From Stutzerimonas stutzeri (GTDB lineage: Bacteria; Pseudomonadota; Gammaproteobacteria; Pseudomonadales; Pseudomonadaceae), in assembly GCF_002909485.1 (NCBI RefSeq), contig NZ_PPXG01000003.1:310001-374000 (forward strand): a stretch of DNA of 64,000 nt. The letters are read 5' to 3'. Shown here piece after piece: positions 42,908 through 51,853 of this stretch. The notes under the pieces are model-generated. The model did not search any database. It was not told the origin of the DNA and saw only the letters and a list, made by a program, of their open reading frames with translations. Every line of letters starts with the position of its first letter. The stretch's first letter is position 1. Position numbers and translations under genes: made by a program.

Positions 42908-43158
42908 TGGCGGTGTTTTCGGCGCTGCTATTGCTGACCCTGATCCTCGGCCTGTGGCGCGTGCTGCGTGGGCCGGGGCGGGTCGACCGGCTGCTTGCCG
43001 TGCAGCTGTTCGGCACCACCGGTGCCGCGCTGCTGCTGGTACTGGCGCAGTGGCAGGTCGCTCCGGCGCTGCGTGATGCCGCGCTGGTGCTGGCCCTGCT
43101 GGCGGCGATGGTCAGTGCCGCGCTGGTGCAACTGCTGCGGCGCAGTCGCCATGAGTGA
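42907..43158 (+). CDS. mnhF: Mrp/Mnh-type antiporter subunit F
   Basis: An 83-residue protein with three transmembrane helices and the MrpF core WRVLRGPGRVDRLLAVQLFG. It starts on the final A of the mnhE stop (TGATG) and overlaps mnhG by eight bases, so subunits E, F and G are translationally coupled. Equivalent to MbhB. Confidence 0.9.
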   Translation: MAVFSALLLLTLILGLWRVLRGPGRVDRLLAVQLFGTTGAALLLVLAQWQVAPALRDAALVLALLAAMVSAALVQLLRRSRHE

Positions 43159-43444
43159 ACTGCTCGACTTCTTCAGCTGGCTGCTGCTGGCCGGCGGCCT
43201 GCTGTTCTTCGCCGCCGGCAGCGTCGGCCTGCTGCGCTTTCCCGACACCCTGAGTCGCCTGCACGCGCTGACCAAGGCCGACACTCTCGGCCTCGGCCTG
43301 GTGGTCGCCGGGCTGTCGCTGCGCGCTGGCAGTCTGCTGGAAGTGGCGCAGATGCTGCTGATCTGGCTGCTGGTGCTGGCCTCCGGCGCTACCGCCTGCC
43401 AGCTGCTGGCACGCCAGTGCGACGAGGAGGGCGGCGATGAGTGA
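43151..43444 (+). CDS. mnhG: Mrp/Mnh-type antiporter subunit G
   Basis: A 97-residue protein with three helices. The MrpG signature GLLRFPDTLSRLHALTKADT is intact. Overlaps mnhF by eight bases and the next gene by eight. Equivalent to MbhC. MrpG is needed for assembly of the antiporter in other systems. Confidence 0.9.
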   Translation: MSELLDFFSWLLLAGGLLFFAAGSVGLLRFPDTLSRLHALTKADTLGLGLVVAGLSLRAGSLLEVAQMLLIWLLVLASGATACQLLARQCDEEGGDE

Positions 43445-44345
43445 GTGGCTGCTCGATGGCGTGCTCGGCCTGCTGCTGCTGGGCCTGGCCGGCGGTGCGC
43501 TGCATGTGCGCCAGCTGTATGCCGGCGTGCTGCTGTTCATTGCCTTCGGTTTGGTGCTGGCGCTGGTCTGGGCGCGCCTGGGCGCCGCCGATCTGGCGCT
43601 GGCCGAGGCCGCCATCGGTGCAGGCCTGACCGGCGTATTGCTGTTCGCCGCGCTGGCGCGGCAACCCCAGGCCGGCAGTGAGCCGCGCCTGTCGCGGCGC
43701 CGCCGCCTGGCCGCGGTACTGGTGCTGTTGCCGCTGCTGATTTTGCTGCTGCCAGAGCTGGCTCCGCTGGCCGAGTTGCAGCCGACGGTGCCGGCGCAGA
43801 TCGACGCCGCCCTGGCGCAAAGCGGCGTCGAGCATCCGGTAACGGCGGTGCTGCTAAATTTCCGCGCCTGGGACACGCTGCTGGAGCTGGCGGTGCTGCT
43901 GCTGGCGCTGCTAGGTGCCCGCCAGCTCGGGCCGCTGCAACCACAATTGAGCGAACCTTGGCCGCTGCTGCGAGCCTGGGGCCGCACCCTGACACCGCTG
44001 CTGGTGCTTGCTGGGGGGTATGTGCTCTGGCGTGGTGCTGCTTCGCCGGGCGGTGCATTCCAAGCTGGGGCATTGCTGGCGGCAGGCATCGTGCTGCTGC
44101 GTCTGGCGGGGGCGCTGCCGGCCTTGCACTGGAGCTTCTGGCCGCTGCGCCTGCTGGTACTGATCGGCTTGCTGCTGTTTATCGGCGTGGCTGCGGCCTG
44201 CGCCTGGTACGGCGATGGCTGGCTGCACTATCCGGCCGGGTCGGCGAAGCTGCTGATCCTCTTGATTGAAGCGGCGGCAACGCTGTCCATCGCGGCCAGC
44301 CTGAGTCTGCTGGTGATCGGTGACGAGCCGGAGGCGCAGTCATGA
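43437..44345 (+). CDS. mnhB: Fused DUF4040 (MbhD-type) and MnhB subunit
   Basis: A 302-residue membrane protein. The first 80 residues (LHVRQLYAGVLLFIAFGLVL, GAADLALAEAAIGAGLTGVL) are a DUF4040/MbhD domain, which in Mrp systems is part of the long MrpA subunit. The last 130 residues are MnhB: SPGGAFQAGALLAAGIVLL is the MnhB core. In archaeal Mbh these parts are separate genes D, E and F. The fusion and the absence of a NuoL-like MrpA place this operon with Mbh-order complexes. Overlaps both neighbours by four to eight bases. Confidence 0.85.
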   Translation: MSEWLLDGVLGLLLLGLAGGALHVRQLYAGVLLFIAFGLVLALVWARLGAADLALAEAAIGAGLTGVLLFAALARQPQAGSEPRLSRRRRLAAVLVLLPLLILLLPELAPLAELQPTVPAQIDAALAQSGVEHPVTAVLLNFRAWDTLLELAVLLLALLGARQLGPLQPQLSEPWPLLRAWGRTLTPLLVLAGGYVLWRGAASPGGAFQAGALLAAGIVLLRLAGALPALHWSFWPLRLLVLIGLLLFIGVAAACAWYGDGWLHYPAGSAKLLILLIEAAATLSIAASLSLLVIGDEPEAQS

Positions 44346-44623
44346 GCGCCACGCTGTTCTGGATCGCCATCGGCTTCGCCCTCTGGCTACTCGGCCTGCA
44401 CGGGCTGCTGACACTGCGCCATGCGCTGCGGCGCATCATTGCCATCAACCTGATGGGCAGCGGCGTGTTCCTGGTGATGATCGCCCTGGCGGCGCGCCAC
44501 GACCCGAGCGATCCGCTGCTGGTGGCGCTGGTGGTCACCGGCCTGGTGGTGGCGGTGAGTGCGACTGCCCTGGCGTTGCGCCTGAGCAGCGCACTGGCTT
44601 CATCGATGGAGCAAAAGCGATGA
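44342..44623 (+). CDS. mnhC: Mrp/Mnh-type antiporter subunit C (NuoK-like)
   Basis: A 93-residue protein with three helices, homologous to NuoK: HALRRIIAINLMGSGVFLVM and DPLLVALVVTGLVVAVSATA. NuoK-type subunits carry membrane-embedded Glu residues that relay protons; the usual first Glu (in G-x-E) is not evident here, where the helix reads INLMGSG. The typical IVISAA is replaced by VAVSAT. Overlaps mnhB and mnhD by ATGA. Confidence 0.85.
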   Translation: MSATLFWIAIGFALWLLGLHGLLTLRHALRRIIAINLMGSGVFLVMIALAARHDPSDPLLVALVVTGLVVAVSATALALRLSSALASSMEQKR

Positions 44624-46044
44624 ACGCCGCACTGTTCAGTCTGCTTTTACCCCTGGCCGGCGCCTTGCTGCTGATCCTGCTGCGCCCGGCGCGCAGCGGA
44701 CGCTGGGTGATCGCGCTGAGCCTGGGCGCGCTTGTGGCGGCGATCATGGCGCTGCAAGTGGTGCTCGATCATGGTGAACGCAACCTGCTTATCGGTGGCT
44801 GGGAAACGGGGTTGGCGATCCGCTTCCGGCTGACGCCGCTGGCCGCGCTGTTGCTGGTATTTACCGCTGGGTTGCACCTGCTGGTGGCGCTTTATGCAGC
44901 ACGCATCGCCCACGCTGCCGGCAAGGAAGATTACTGGCCGCTGTCCTGTCTGCTGCATGCGGCGCTGGCTGCGTTGTGGCTATCGGCGGACCTGTTCAAC
45001 CTCTACGTCACGCTGGAGCTGCTCAGCCTGGTTGCAGTGGCGCTGGTGTCGCTGGCTGGGCGCAAGGCCTGGAAGCCGGCGCTGAATTACCTGTTGCTGT
45101 CGCTGGCCGGATCGCTGGCCTATCTGCTGGGTGTGGCGCTGATCTACGGACGCTATGGCGTGCTCGATCTGGCCGTGCTGGCGCAACTGACCGAAGCCGA
45201 TGGCGTGACCCACCTGGCGCTGTTGTTGATGACCCTCGGGCTGATGCTCAAGGCAGCGCTGTGGCCCCTGCACCTGTGGCTGCCGCCGGCCCACGCCGCA
45301 GCGCCGACTGCGGTCAGCGCGCTGCTTTCGGCGCTGGTGGTCAAGGGGCCGCTGTACATCCTCTGGCTGATCTGGAGCGAGATCGCGCCGGAGGCCTTCG
45401 GTCGCGATGCCGGCCTGCTGTTCGGCGCCGCTGGTGTGCTGGCGCTGCTCGCCGGCGGCTGGTCGGCGCTGCGTGCGCCACGACTGAAGACGCTGGTGGC
45501 GTACTCGACGGTTGCTCAGCTCGGCTATGCGCTGCTGGCGCTGGGGCTGCTGCTGCATCTCAATGAACCACGTCTGCATGCGGCCTTGTGGTTGTTCGTG
45601 CTGGCCCACGGCTTGGCCAAGGTGTCGATGTTCCTCGCTGCCGGTGAACTGCAGAGCATTCTCGGCAGCAAGCGGATAACCGGCATGCGCGGTGCCAGCC
45701 AGAACGTGCCGATCGCCCTGGCCGCATTCGCCGTGGCCGGCGGCAGCCTGGTCGGGCTGCCGCCCAGCGGCGGCTTTCTGGCCAAGTGGTTGCTGCTGCA
45801 ACCGCTGTTCGAACAGCCGCAGCACTGGCCCTGGGCGGTGGGCGTGCTGCTCGGCACGCTGATGTCTGCTGCCTATGTGTTCCGCGTTGTTGCCCATGGT
45901 TTTGACCGCGCCCGGCCGAATCCACCGAGCATTCGTCCGGACCGCCTGGCGCAGTGGCTGGCCTTGCTGCCGGCGCTGCTGGTGTGGGGGCTGGCGTTGA
46001 TCAGCGAGCCGCTGCTGCTCTGGCTGGGAGGGCTCGGGCGATGA
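44620..46044 (+). CDS. mnhD: Mrp/Mnh-type antiporter subunit D (first ND2/4/5-like subunit)
   Basis: A 474-residue, 14-helix proton-translocating subunit of the Proton_antipo_M family. Key residues are present: Glu133 in LYVTLELLSLVAVAL (helix 5), Lys and His in LKAALWPLHLWLPPAHAAAP (helix 7 and loop), and Lys in LLSALVVKGPLYIL (helix 8). It should be able to move H+ or drive Na+/K+ exchange. Translation is coupled to mnhC and to the next gene by ATGA overlaps. Confidence 0.9.
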   Translation: MNAALFSLLLPLAGALLLILLRPARSGRWVIALSLGALVAAIMALQVVLDHGERNLLIGGWETGLAIRFRLTPLAALLLVFTAGLHLLVALYAARIAHAAGKEDYWPLSCLLHAALAALWLSADLFNLYVTLELLSLVAVALVSLAGRKAWKPALNYLLLSLAGSLAYLLGVALIYGRYGVLDLAVLAQLTEADGVTHLALLLMTLGLMLKAALWPLHLWLPPAHAAAPTAVSALLSALVVKGPLYILWLIWSEIAPEAFGRDAGLLFGAAGVLALLAGGWSALRAPRLKTLVAYSTVAQLGYALLALGLLLHLNEPRLHAALWLFVLAHGLAKVSMFLAAGELQSILGSKRITGMRGASQNVPIALAAFAVAGGSLVGLPPSGGFLAKWLLLQPLFEQPQHWPWAVGVLLGTLMSAAYVFRVVAHGFDRARPNPPSIRPDRLAQWLALLPALLVWGLALISEPLLLWLGGLGR

Positions 46045-47537
46045 GCTGGCATGAGTTTCTGCCACTGGCCATAGTGCTCAGCTCGTTGCTACCTGGCCTG
46101 GTGATCTTCGGTCTGCGCGAGGACCAGCAGCGCTTGCGCGTAACCCTCAACGTGCTCGGCGTGATGCTCAAGCTGCTACTGGTGGGCAGCATGCTCTACG
46201 GCGTCAGCCAGGGCAGCGAGTACCGCTTCAGCGTACCGCTGTTGCCGGGTGCGCCGCTGGTGCTGCAGGCCGATGCCCTGGCACTGCTGTTCGTTGCGCT
46301 GTCGTCGCTGCTCTGGGCGCTGACCACAATCTACGCCATCGGCTATCTGGAAGATTCGCCGCTGCGCTCACGCTTCTTCGGTTACTTCAGCCTGTGCGTC
46401 AGCGCCACGGTAGGGCTGGCGCTGGCCGGCAACCTGGTCAGCTTCCTGCTGTTCTACGAACTGTTGACCCTGGCCACCTTCCCGTTGGTAGTGCATCGCG
46501 GTACCCCCGAGTCGCTGCGTGCCGGGCGCATCTATCTGGCCTACACGGTGGGTGGCGGCACCCTGGTGCTGATGGGCGTGGCGTTGCTGCACAGCCTGGC
46601 CGGCACACCGGATTTCCAAGCGGCCGGCTATCTGCTGGAGCAGGTCGACGAACATGACATTGCACTACGGGTCGCCTTTGCTCTGCTGATTCTCGGCCTC
46701 GGTGTAAAGGCCGCACTGATCCCGCTGCATGGCTGGTTGCCGCAGGCGATGGTCGCGCCGGCACCGGTCAGCGCCTTGTTGCACGCAGTCGCGGTGGTCA
46801 AGGCCGGGGCATTCGGTATCGTGCGGGTGGTTTATGACGTCTTCGGTGCCGAAGCGCTGATGCAGCTGGATCTCACCAAACCGCTGCTCTGGCTGGCGGC
46901 CGGAACGATTCTTTATGGTTCGCTGCGTGCCTTGCAGCAACAGGAGCTGAAGAAGCGCCTGGCCTACTCGACGATCAGCCAGGTGTCCTACGTAACCCTT
47001 GGCGTTGCTTTGCTCGGGCCGATCGCCGCGGTGGGCGGGCTGGTGCATCTGGTCCATCAGGGCCTGATGAAAGTCACGCTTTTCTACTGTGCGGGCAACT
47101 TCGCCGAAACCTTAGGCATCCACCGAATCCGCGAGATGGACGGTGTCGGCCGGCGCATGCCCTGGACCATGACGGCATTCTCAATCGGTGCGCTGGGCAT
47201 GATCGGCATTCCGCCAATCGCCGGCTTTATCAGCAAATGGACGCTCGGCCTGGGCGCCCTTGAAGTCGGCCAGGACTGGGTGCTGTTGGTGCTGCTCGGC
47301 TCCGCGCTGCTCAACGCCGCCTATTTCCTGCCGCTGCTCTGGCGTGGCTGGTTCGCCGAGCCGGCCGACTGGCACGAGAATCGTTGGGCCGAGGAGCGTT
47401 TTGAAACCCACTGGATGTTGCTGCTGCCGCCAGTGATTACGGCGCTGCTGTCGTTGCTGGTCGGCCTGCTGGCTGCCACCGCGTTGAGCCCGCTGGGCTG
47501 GAGCCAGTTGATCGTCGAGCGGGAGTTCGCCATATGA
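46041..47537 (+). CDS. Second ND2/4/5-like antiporter subunit
   Basis: A 498-residue protein of the same family as mnhD, closest in feel to MbhH/MbxH and NuoM. Helix-5 Glu140 (FLLFYELLTLATFPLV), KAALIPLHGWLPQAMVAPAP and HAVAVVKAGAFGI carry the conserved Glu, Lys, His and Lys. A partner with its own proton channel. It overlaps the upstream and downstream genes by ATGA. Confidence 0.9.
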   Translation: MSWHEFLPLAIVLSSLLPGLVIFGLREDQQRLRVTLNVLGVMLKLLLVGSMLYGVSQGSEYRFSVPLLPGAPLVLQADALALLFVALSSLLWALTTIYAIGYLEDSPLRSRFFGYFSLCVSATVGLALAGNLVSFLLFYELLTLATFPLVVHRGTPESLRAGRIYLAYTVGGGTLVLMGVALLHSLAGTPDFQAAGYLLEQVDEHDIALRVAFALLILGLGVKAALIPLHGWLPQAMVAPAPVSALLHAVAVVKAGAFGIVRVVYDVFGAEALMQLDLTKPLLWLAAGTILYGSLRALQQQELKKRLAYSTISQVSYVTLGVALLGPIAAVGGLVHLVHQGLMKVTLFYCAGNFAETLGIHRIREMDGVGRRMPWTMTAFSIGALGMIGIPPIAGFISKWTLGLGALEVGQDWVLLVLLGSALLNAAYFLPLLWRGWFAEPADWHENRWAEERFETHWMLLLPPVITALLSLLVGLLAATALSPLGWSQLIVEREFAI

Positions 47538-49183
47538 GCGCCTGGCTGTGGTTGCTGGTGCCCTTTGCGCCGCTGCTTGGCGGCGTGCTGCTGCTCTGGC
47601 TGCGCGAGCGTTGTCTGCCGTGGTTGTGGCTGGCCTGTGTGCCGGCGTTGCTGGTGGCGCTGCAGCCACCTTTGGCGCTCGAATTGCCCTGGCTCTGGGA
47701 AGGCGTACGCTGGGGTTCCAGCGACGCGCTGACCCGCGCCTGGCTTGGGTTTTCCGCGCTGCTGTGGGGCTGCGCAGCGGTCTTCGCCAACAGTAGTCTT
47801 GCCGGCGATCCGCGCCGGCTGCGTTTCTGGGCTTTCTGGCAACTGGCGCTGACCGGCAATCTGCTGCTGATCATCGCCACCGATGCACTGAGTTTCTACC
47901 TCGGCTTCAGTGCCATGAGCCTGTCGGCCTACGGACTGATCGTGCATCGCGGTGGCCCAGGGCCGCGGCGTGCCGGGCGGCTGTATCTGCAGCTGGCGAT
48001 CTGCGGCGAGATGCTGTTGCTCGCTGGGCTGCTGTTGCGCACCCATTCCACCGGGCAGGCATTCGACTTCGTCACCTGGCAGGCGCAACCGATCGACAAC
48101 CTGACTCTGGCCCTTTTGTTGCTCGGTCTCGGTTTGAAGGCTGGCTTCTGGCCGCTGCACGTCTGGTTGCCGCTGGCCCATCCCGAAGCGCCGGCTCCGG
48201 CCAGCGCTGTGCTCTCCGGTGCGATGCTCAAGGCTGGCATCCTCGGTATCTGGCGCTGTGTGCCGGAAGCCGATCCGACGCTGGCAGCCTGGAGCACACC
48301 GCTGCTCGCAGCCGGCATTTTCGGCGCGCTCTACGCGGCTGCCCTGGGGCTGTGCGCCGGCAAGTCGAAGGCCGTGCTGGCCTATTCCTCGGTGAGCCAG
48401 ATGGGCTGGATGCTGATGATTCTGGCATTGGCCTGGAGCCTGGAGCAGCCGTCAGCTGCGCTTCTCGCAATACTGCTGTTGTTCGGCATGCTTCACGGCC
48501 TGGCCAAGGGCGCTTTGTTCCTGGCGGCGGGGATGGTCCACGAAGGGCGCCTGCCACGACTGGCTTGGGCGCTTTTGCTACTGCCGGCGCTGGCGATCAT
48601 GGGCGCGCCGCTGAGTAGCGGTGCGGCGGTGAAGTACCTGCTCAAGGACGCGTGGCGCGAAAGCGCCTTCGCCGCCTGGGCGCCCTGGTTGACGCTTGCC
48701 AGCTTGGCCACCGCGCTGCTGCTGCTACGTGCGCTCTGGCTGATGTGGCGCGATCAGCAGCATGCCAGCGTGCGCCCGCCATTCGGTCAATGGTTGCCGT
48801 GGGCGGCGCTCAGCCTGGCATCGCTGTTGTTGCCCTGGGTCTGGCCTGCGCTGCGTGAGCCCTTGCTGAGCGGCCTCTATCCGGGTGGCCTATGGGCGGC
48901 GCTTTGGCCGCTACTGGCAGCCCTGGTGCTGGCCGGATGGGTGCTACGCCGTGGCTGGCGAGTGCCGCCACGCCTGGCCCGGCTGCCAAATCCGGCGCTC
49001 TGGGCATCGTTGTATCTCACTCGTGTGCTGCGCCAGCCGCCGCTGCCTGTACCCGCGATCCACCTCGATCGCTCACGCTGGCGCCAGCGTGAGCGACGCT
49101 GGAATCGGCATTGGGAACGTGGCGCACTGACGCTCAGTGCCTGGCTGCTGGTGGCGTTGCTCTGGCTCGGCTGGCTGTGGTGA
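47534..49183 (+). CDS. Third ND2/4/5-like antiporter subunit, helix-5 Glu missing
   Basis: A 549-residue protein of the same family. KAGFWPLHVWLPLAHPEAP and SGAMLKAGILGIWR (Lys233) are present. The helix-5 position that holds Glu in the two other subunits reads SFYLGFSAMSLSAYGLIVH, so Ser126 aligns with the Glu. The C-terminus is extended, with an Arg-rich cytoplasmic stretch (RSRWRQRERRWNRHWERG) before a last helix, as in HyfB/HycC-type or MbxH'-like subunits. It may be structural or use another acid. Last gene of the operon; it ends 12 bases from the convergent SnoaL gene. Confidence 0.85.
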   Translation: MSAWLWLLVPFAPLLGGVLLLWLRERCLPWLWLACVPALLVALQPPLALELPWLWEGVRWGSSDALTRAWLGFSALLWGCAAVFANSSLAGDPRRLRFWAFWQLALTGNLLLIIATDALSFYLGFSAMSLSAYGLIVHRGGPGPRRAGRLYLQLAICGEMLLLAGLLLRTHSTGQAFDFVTWQAQPIDNLTLALLLLGLGLKAGFWPLHVWLPLAHPEAPAPASAVLSGAMLKAGILGIWRCVPEADPTLAAWSTPLLAAGIFGALYAAALGLCAGKSKAVLAYSSVSQMGWMLMILALAWSLEQPSAALLAILLLFGMLHGLAKGALFLAAGMVHEGRLPRLAWALLLLPALAIMGAPLSSGAAVKYLLKDAWRESAFAAWAPWLTLASLATALLLLRALWLMWRDQQHASVRPPFGQWLPWAALSLASLLLPWVWPALREPLLSGLYPGGLWAALWPLLAALVLAGWVLRRGWRVPPRLARLPNPALWASLYLTRVLRQPPLPVPAIHLDRSRWRQRERRWNRHWERGALTLSAWLLVALLWLGWLW

Positions 49184-49195
49184 ACCGCTGCTGGC

Positions 49196-49639
49196 TCAGG
49201 GCTGGGATTTCTCGGCGTAGGGCCGGGTGTCCAGCCCGAGCTGGGCGCGGAAACTCTCCATGTCGAACATGGTGCAGATCTCCTGCACCTGTTGCGTTGG
49301 CGCGATGCTCCAGAAGGCCATGGCCGAAATGCTCAGCACCTTGTCGCTGGGCGGATAGCCAAATGCGGAATGTTCGATGGTGCCAATCAGCGTGCTCCAG
49401 GTGACCACACGATTGCCTTCGGCGATGCACTCCTCAACGACCACTTCCAGCTCCGGCATGGCGTGGCGAATCTGCCGAACCATGTCGAGGAACTCGACAC
49501 TGTGGAGCGGCCGTCCAATGAACGAGCTCTTATAGAGAAAATCCTTGCTGTGCAGGTGCTCGGCCAGCGCCAGATGCCCGCGATTCCAGGTCAGGTCGAT
49601 ATGTTGGCGGACGAGTTTCTTGCGGTCATCCAGTGACAT
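49196..49639 (-). CDS. SnoaL-like polyketide cyclase / ester cyclase-fold protein
   Basis: A 147-residue protein of NTF2/SnoaL fold. DDRKKLVRQHIDLTWNRGHL is the typical first helix; FLDMVRQIRHAMPELEVVVE and EGNRVVTWSTLIGTIEHSAF follow. The ATG at 49639 follows GGAG. Many such proteins have no polyketide role; they occur alone in pseudomonads with unknown substrates. No partner is obvious. Confidence 0.85.
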   Translation of the reverse strand: MSLDDRKKLVRQHIDLTWNRGHLALAEHLHSKDFLYKSSFIGRPLHSVEFLDMVRQIRHAMPELEVVVEECIAEGNRVVTWSTLIGTIEHSAFGYPPSDKVLSISAMAFWSIAPTQQVQEICTMFDMESFRAQLGLDTRPYAEKSQP

Positions 49640-49711
49640 GCGTGCTCCGTTGGGCTGCAGATGGCTCTGCAATGAACTCTAGCAGCGCCCAGAGCGCAAC
49701 GGGAGCGCCAA

Positions 49712-51109
49712 TCAGTCTGCCCGCAATCTGATCTGGAATGCTGCTCCGCCAAGTTCTGACTCACCTAGGCTGAGTTCGCCGCCGTAGCTGTCGAGGATGT
49801 CCTTGACCACCGCCAGACCGATTCCCTGGCCGGGATGCTGGCCGTCGAGGCGTTCGCCGCGGCGGATGATCCGTGCGCGCTGGTCGACCGGTACGCCAGG
49901 CCCGTCGTCCTCTACCAGCAGGAGCAGGTTGTCGCCATCGGGCACGGCGCTGATGCGGATCTGGCCAAGGCAGAGTCGGTAGGCATTTTCCAGCAGGTTG
50001 CCGAGCAACTCCATCAGGGCGCCTTGTTCCATCGGCACCAGGCAGGGTTCGATCAGTTGCATGTCGATCTGCACGCCCTTGTCGCGATAGACCTTGTCCA
50101 GCGTGCTGCAGAGGCTGCTCAGCAACGGCCGGAGCTGGACCCGGTGACGCACCAGGCCGCTCTTGCCCAGGCTGGCCCGTTGTAGCTGATAGCCGATCTG
50201 CTGGCTCATGCGCTCGATCTGCGCCTGCATCACCTGTGCCTGCTCGCGGCTCTGCGCCTGCGCCGCGAGTGTCTCGCCGACGCCCTGCAGCACGCTGAGC
50301 GGGGTTTTCAGGCTATGCGCCAGGTCACCCAACGAATTGCGGTACTGCTCGCGCTGGCGCCGCTCACTGTCCAGCAGGCGGTTCAGCGAGCGGGTCAGAC
50401 GCAGCAGTTCGCGCGGGTGGTCGTCGCTCAGCCGTTCACGCTGGCTGGCTTCGACCTGGTCGAGCTCAGCGCTGACTCGCTTGAGCGTGCGAAAGCCCCA
50501 GGTCAGGCCGAGCCAGAGCAGCACCAGCAAAACCAGCAGGCCACTGCCCAGCCACAGGTACAGCTGGCGACGAAACTCCTCGAACAGGCTCAGGTACTCG
50601 CTGGTCGGCTGCATGGTGACGAAGCTGAAGGCGTTGTCGCGGCTGCCGGCCAGATGCAGCTCGACGTCATAGACGAAGTACTCGATTCCGTCCGCGTCGC
50701 GTATGCGCAGGAATTCCGTGTTGCCGCCCTCGTAACGCGGGCGATAGTCGATGCGCTCGTCGGCGGCCGAGCGTGAATGCCAGACCAGCTCGCCGCGACG
50801 GTCGTAGATGAAGCCGAGCAGCTGTGCGTCCGGCAGGTCGAATTCCTCGTCTGGTAGGCGCTCGGGCATTTGCAGACGGCCGTCCTCGACCTGTGCGGCG
50901 GTGATCAGCGTACTGGCGTCGGCGGCCAGGCGTTGTTCGATGACTTTCTCGAAGGACAGGCTGAAGGCGCCCTGCAGCGCTGGCAGCAACGCCAGCATGA
51001 ACAGTACGGCGAGGCTCGCCGCGCCGAGCATCAGTCGCAGGCGCAGCGACATGGCGCCGGTCAGTCGGTTGCGAACGCGCGCCTGCAGGCGGCGCCAGCG
51101 TCGACTCAT
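49712..51109 (-). CDS. phoQ: Sensor histidine kinase PhoQ
   Basis: A 465-residue kinase in an oprH-phoP-phoQ operon. The ATG at 51109 overlaps the phoP stop. TM1 is at about 25-47. The periplasmic PhoQ sensor (48-170) is rich in acidic residues (DEEFDLPDAQ), as expected for Mg2+ or polymyxin sensing. TM2 is at about 180-200, then HAMP. The phospho-His is in LGDLAHSLKTPLSVL, with ATP-binding boxes NLLENAYRLC, VEDDGPGV and GQGIGLAVV. It should sense low Mg2+ or cationic peptides and act on PhoP. Confidence 0.93.
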   Translation of the reverse strand: MSRRWRRLQARVRNRLTGAMSLRLRLMLGAASLAVLFMLALLPALQGAFSLSFEKVIEQRLAADASTLITAAQVEDGRLQMPERLPDEEFDLPDAQLLGFIYDRRGELVWHSRSAADERIDYRPRYEGGNTEFLRIRDADGIEYFVYDVELHLAGSRDNAFSFVTMQPTSEYLSLFEEFRRQLYLWLGSGLLVLLVLLWLGLTWGFRTLKRVSAELDQVEASQRERLSDDHPRELLRLTRSLNRLLDSERRQREQYRNSLGDLAHSLKTPLSVLQGVGETLAAQAQSREQAQVMQAQIERMSQQIGYQLQRASLGKSGLVRHRVQLRPLLSSLCSTLDKVYRDKGVQIDMQLIEPCLVPMEQGALMELLGNLLENAYRLCLGQIRISAVPDGDNLLLLVEDDGPGVPVDQRARIIRRGERLDGQHPGQGIGLAVVKDILDSYGGELSLGESELGGAAFQIRLRAD

Positions 51110-51783
51110 CGGCAGCGCTCGGTGAACAGGTAGCCGAGGCCACGCACGGTTTCGATGGGCTTCATCGCGCACTGGGCCTCAAGCTTGCGCCGCAGCCGCC
51201 CGACCAGCACCTCAATCACGTTCGGGTCGCGCTCCTCGTCGCCGCTGTAGAGCTGTTCCATCAGCCGTTCCTTGGCCACCACCTGCTGCTGATGACGCAT
51301 CAGGTATTCGAGGATGCGGTATTCGTAGGCGGTCAGCGCCAGCGGCTCGCCATTGGTCGTGGCCTGCTTGCGATTGAGGTCGAGCACCAGCGGGCCGGCT
51401 TCGATGGTGGCCTGGGTAAAGCCCCTGGAGCGGCGCAGCAGGGCGTTCAGTCGGGCTTCGAGCTCCTCGAACTGGAACGGCTTGACCACGTAATCGTCCG
51501 CGCCGGCGGCCAGGCCTTCGACCTTGTCCTGCCAGTTGCCACGGGCAGTGAGGATAAGAATGGGAAAGGCCTTGCCGCGGCTGCGCAGCTGGCGGATCAG
51601 GTCCAGCCCGCTGATACCCGGCAGGCCGAGATCGATGACGGCAAGGTCGTGATTGAATTCGTGGGTTTGATACAGCGCTTCTTCGGCGTTGGGCACGGCA
51701 TCGACGATATGCCCGCTTTCACCGAGCCGCGTCTGCAAGTGGTGGCGCAGCAGCGCCTCGTCTTCCACCACTAGCACTTTCAT
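51106..51783 (-). CDS. phoP: Response regulator PhoP
   Basis: A 225-residue OmpR/PhoB-type regulator. The receiver domain has VVEDEALLRHHLQTRL, Asp51 in LAVIDLGLPGISGL and Lys in DDYVVKPFQFEEL. The winged-helix domain carries TAYEYRILEYLMRHQQQVVA and IEVLVGRLRRKLEA. Co-transcribed after oprH through a weak hairpin and coupled to phoQ. The GTTCAG array before oprH is the likely binding site, giving autoregulation of the operon. Confidence 0.95.
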   Translation of the reverse strand: MKVLVVEDEALLRHHLQTRLGESGHIVDAVPNAEEALYQTHEFNHDLAVIDLGLPGISGLDLIRQLRSRGKAFPILILTARGNWQDKVEGLAAGADDYVVKPFQFEELEARLNALLRRSRGFTQATIEAGPLVLDLNRKQATTNGEPLALTAYEYRILEYLMRHQQQVVAKERLMEQLYSGDEERDPNVIEVLVGRLRRKLEAQCAMKPIETVRGLGYLFTERCR

Positions 51784-51803
51784 TTTTCTGCTCCCTGGGC
51801 AAA

Positions 51804-51824
51804 CGGCCGGGCAATGCCCGGCCG
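51804..51824 (-). terminator. Attenuating hairpin between oprH and phoP
   Basis: A nine-bp GC-rich stem CGGCCGGGC / GCCCGGCCG with a three-base loop is followed on the minus strand by only TTT. It would partly stop transcripts after oprH, favouring abundant porin over regulator. Confidence 0.6.
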
Positions 51825-51853
51825 CTTTTCAACGTTCTGTCAGCGTAACGCCA

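Noticed and set aside
42416..49183. Part of a respiratory complex I or hydrogenase
   Set aside because: No NuoB/C/D/H/I-type genes in the window; E, F, G and B subunits are of the Mrp class.
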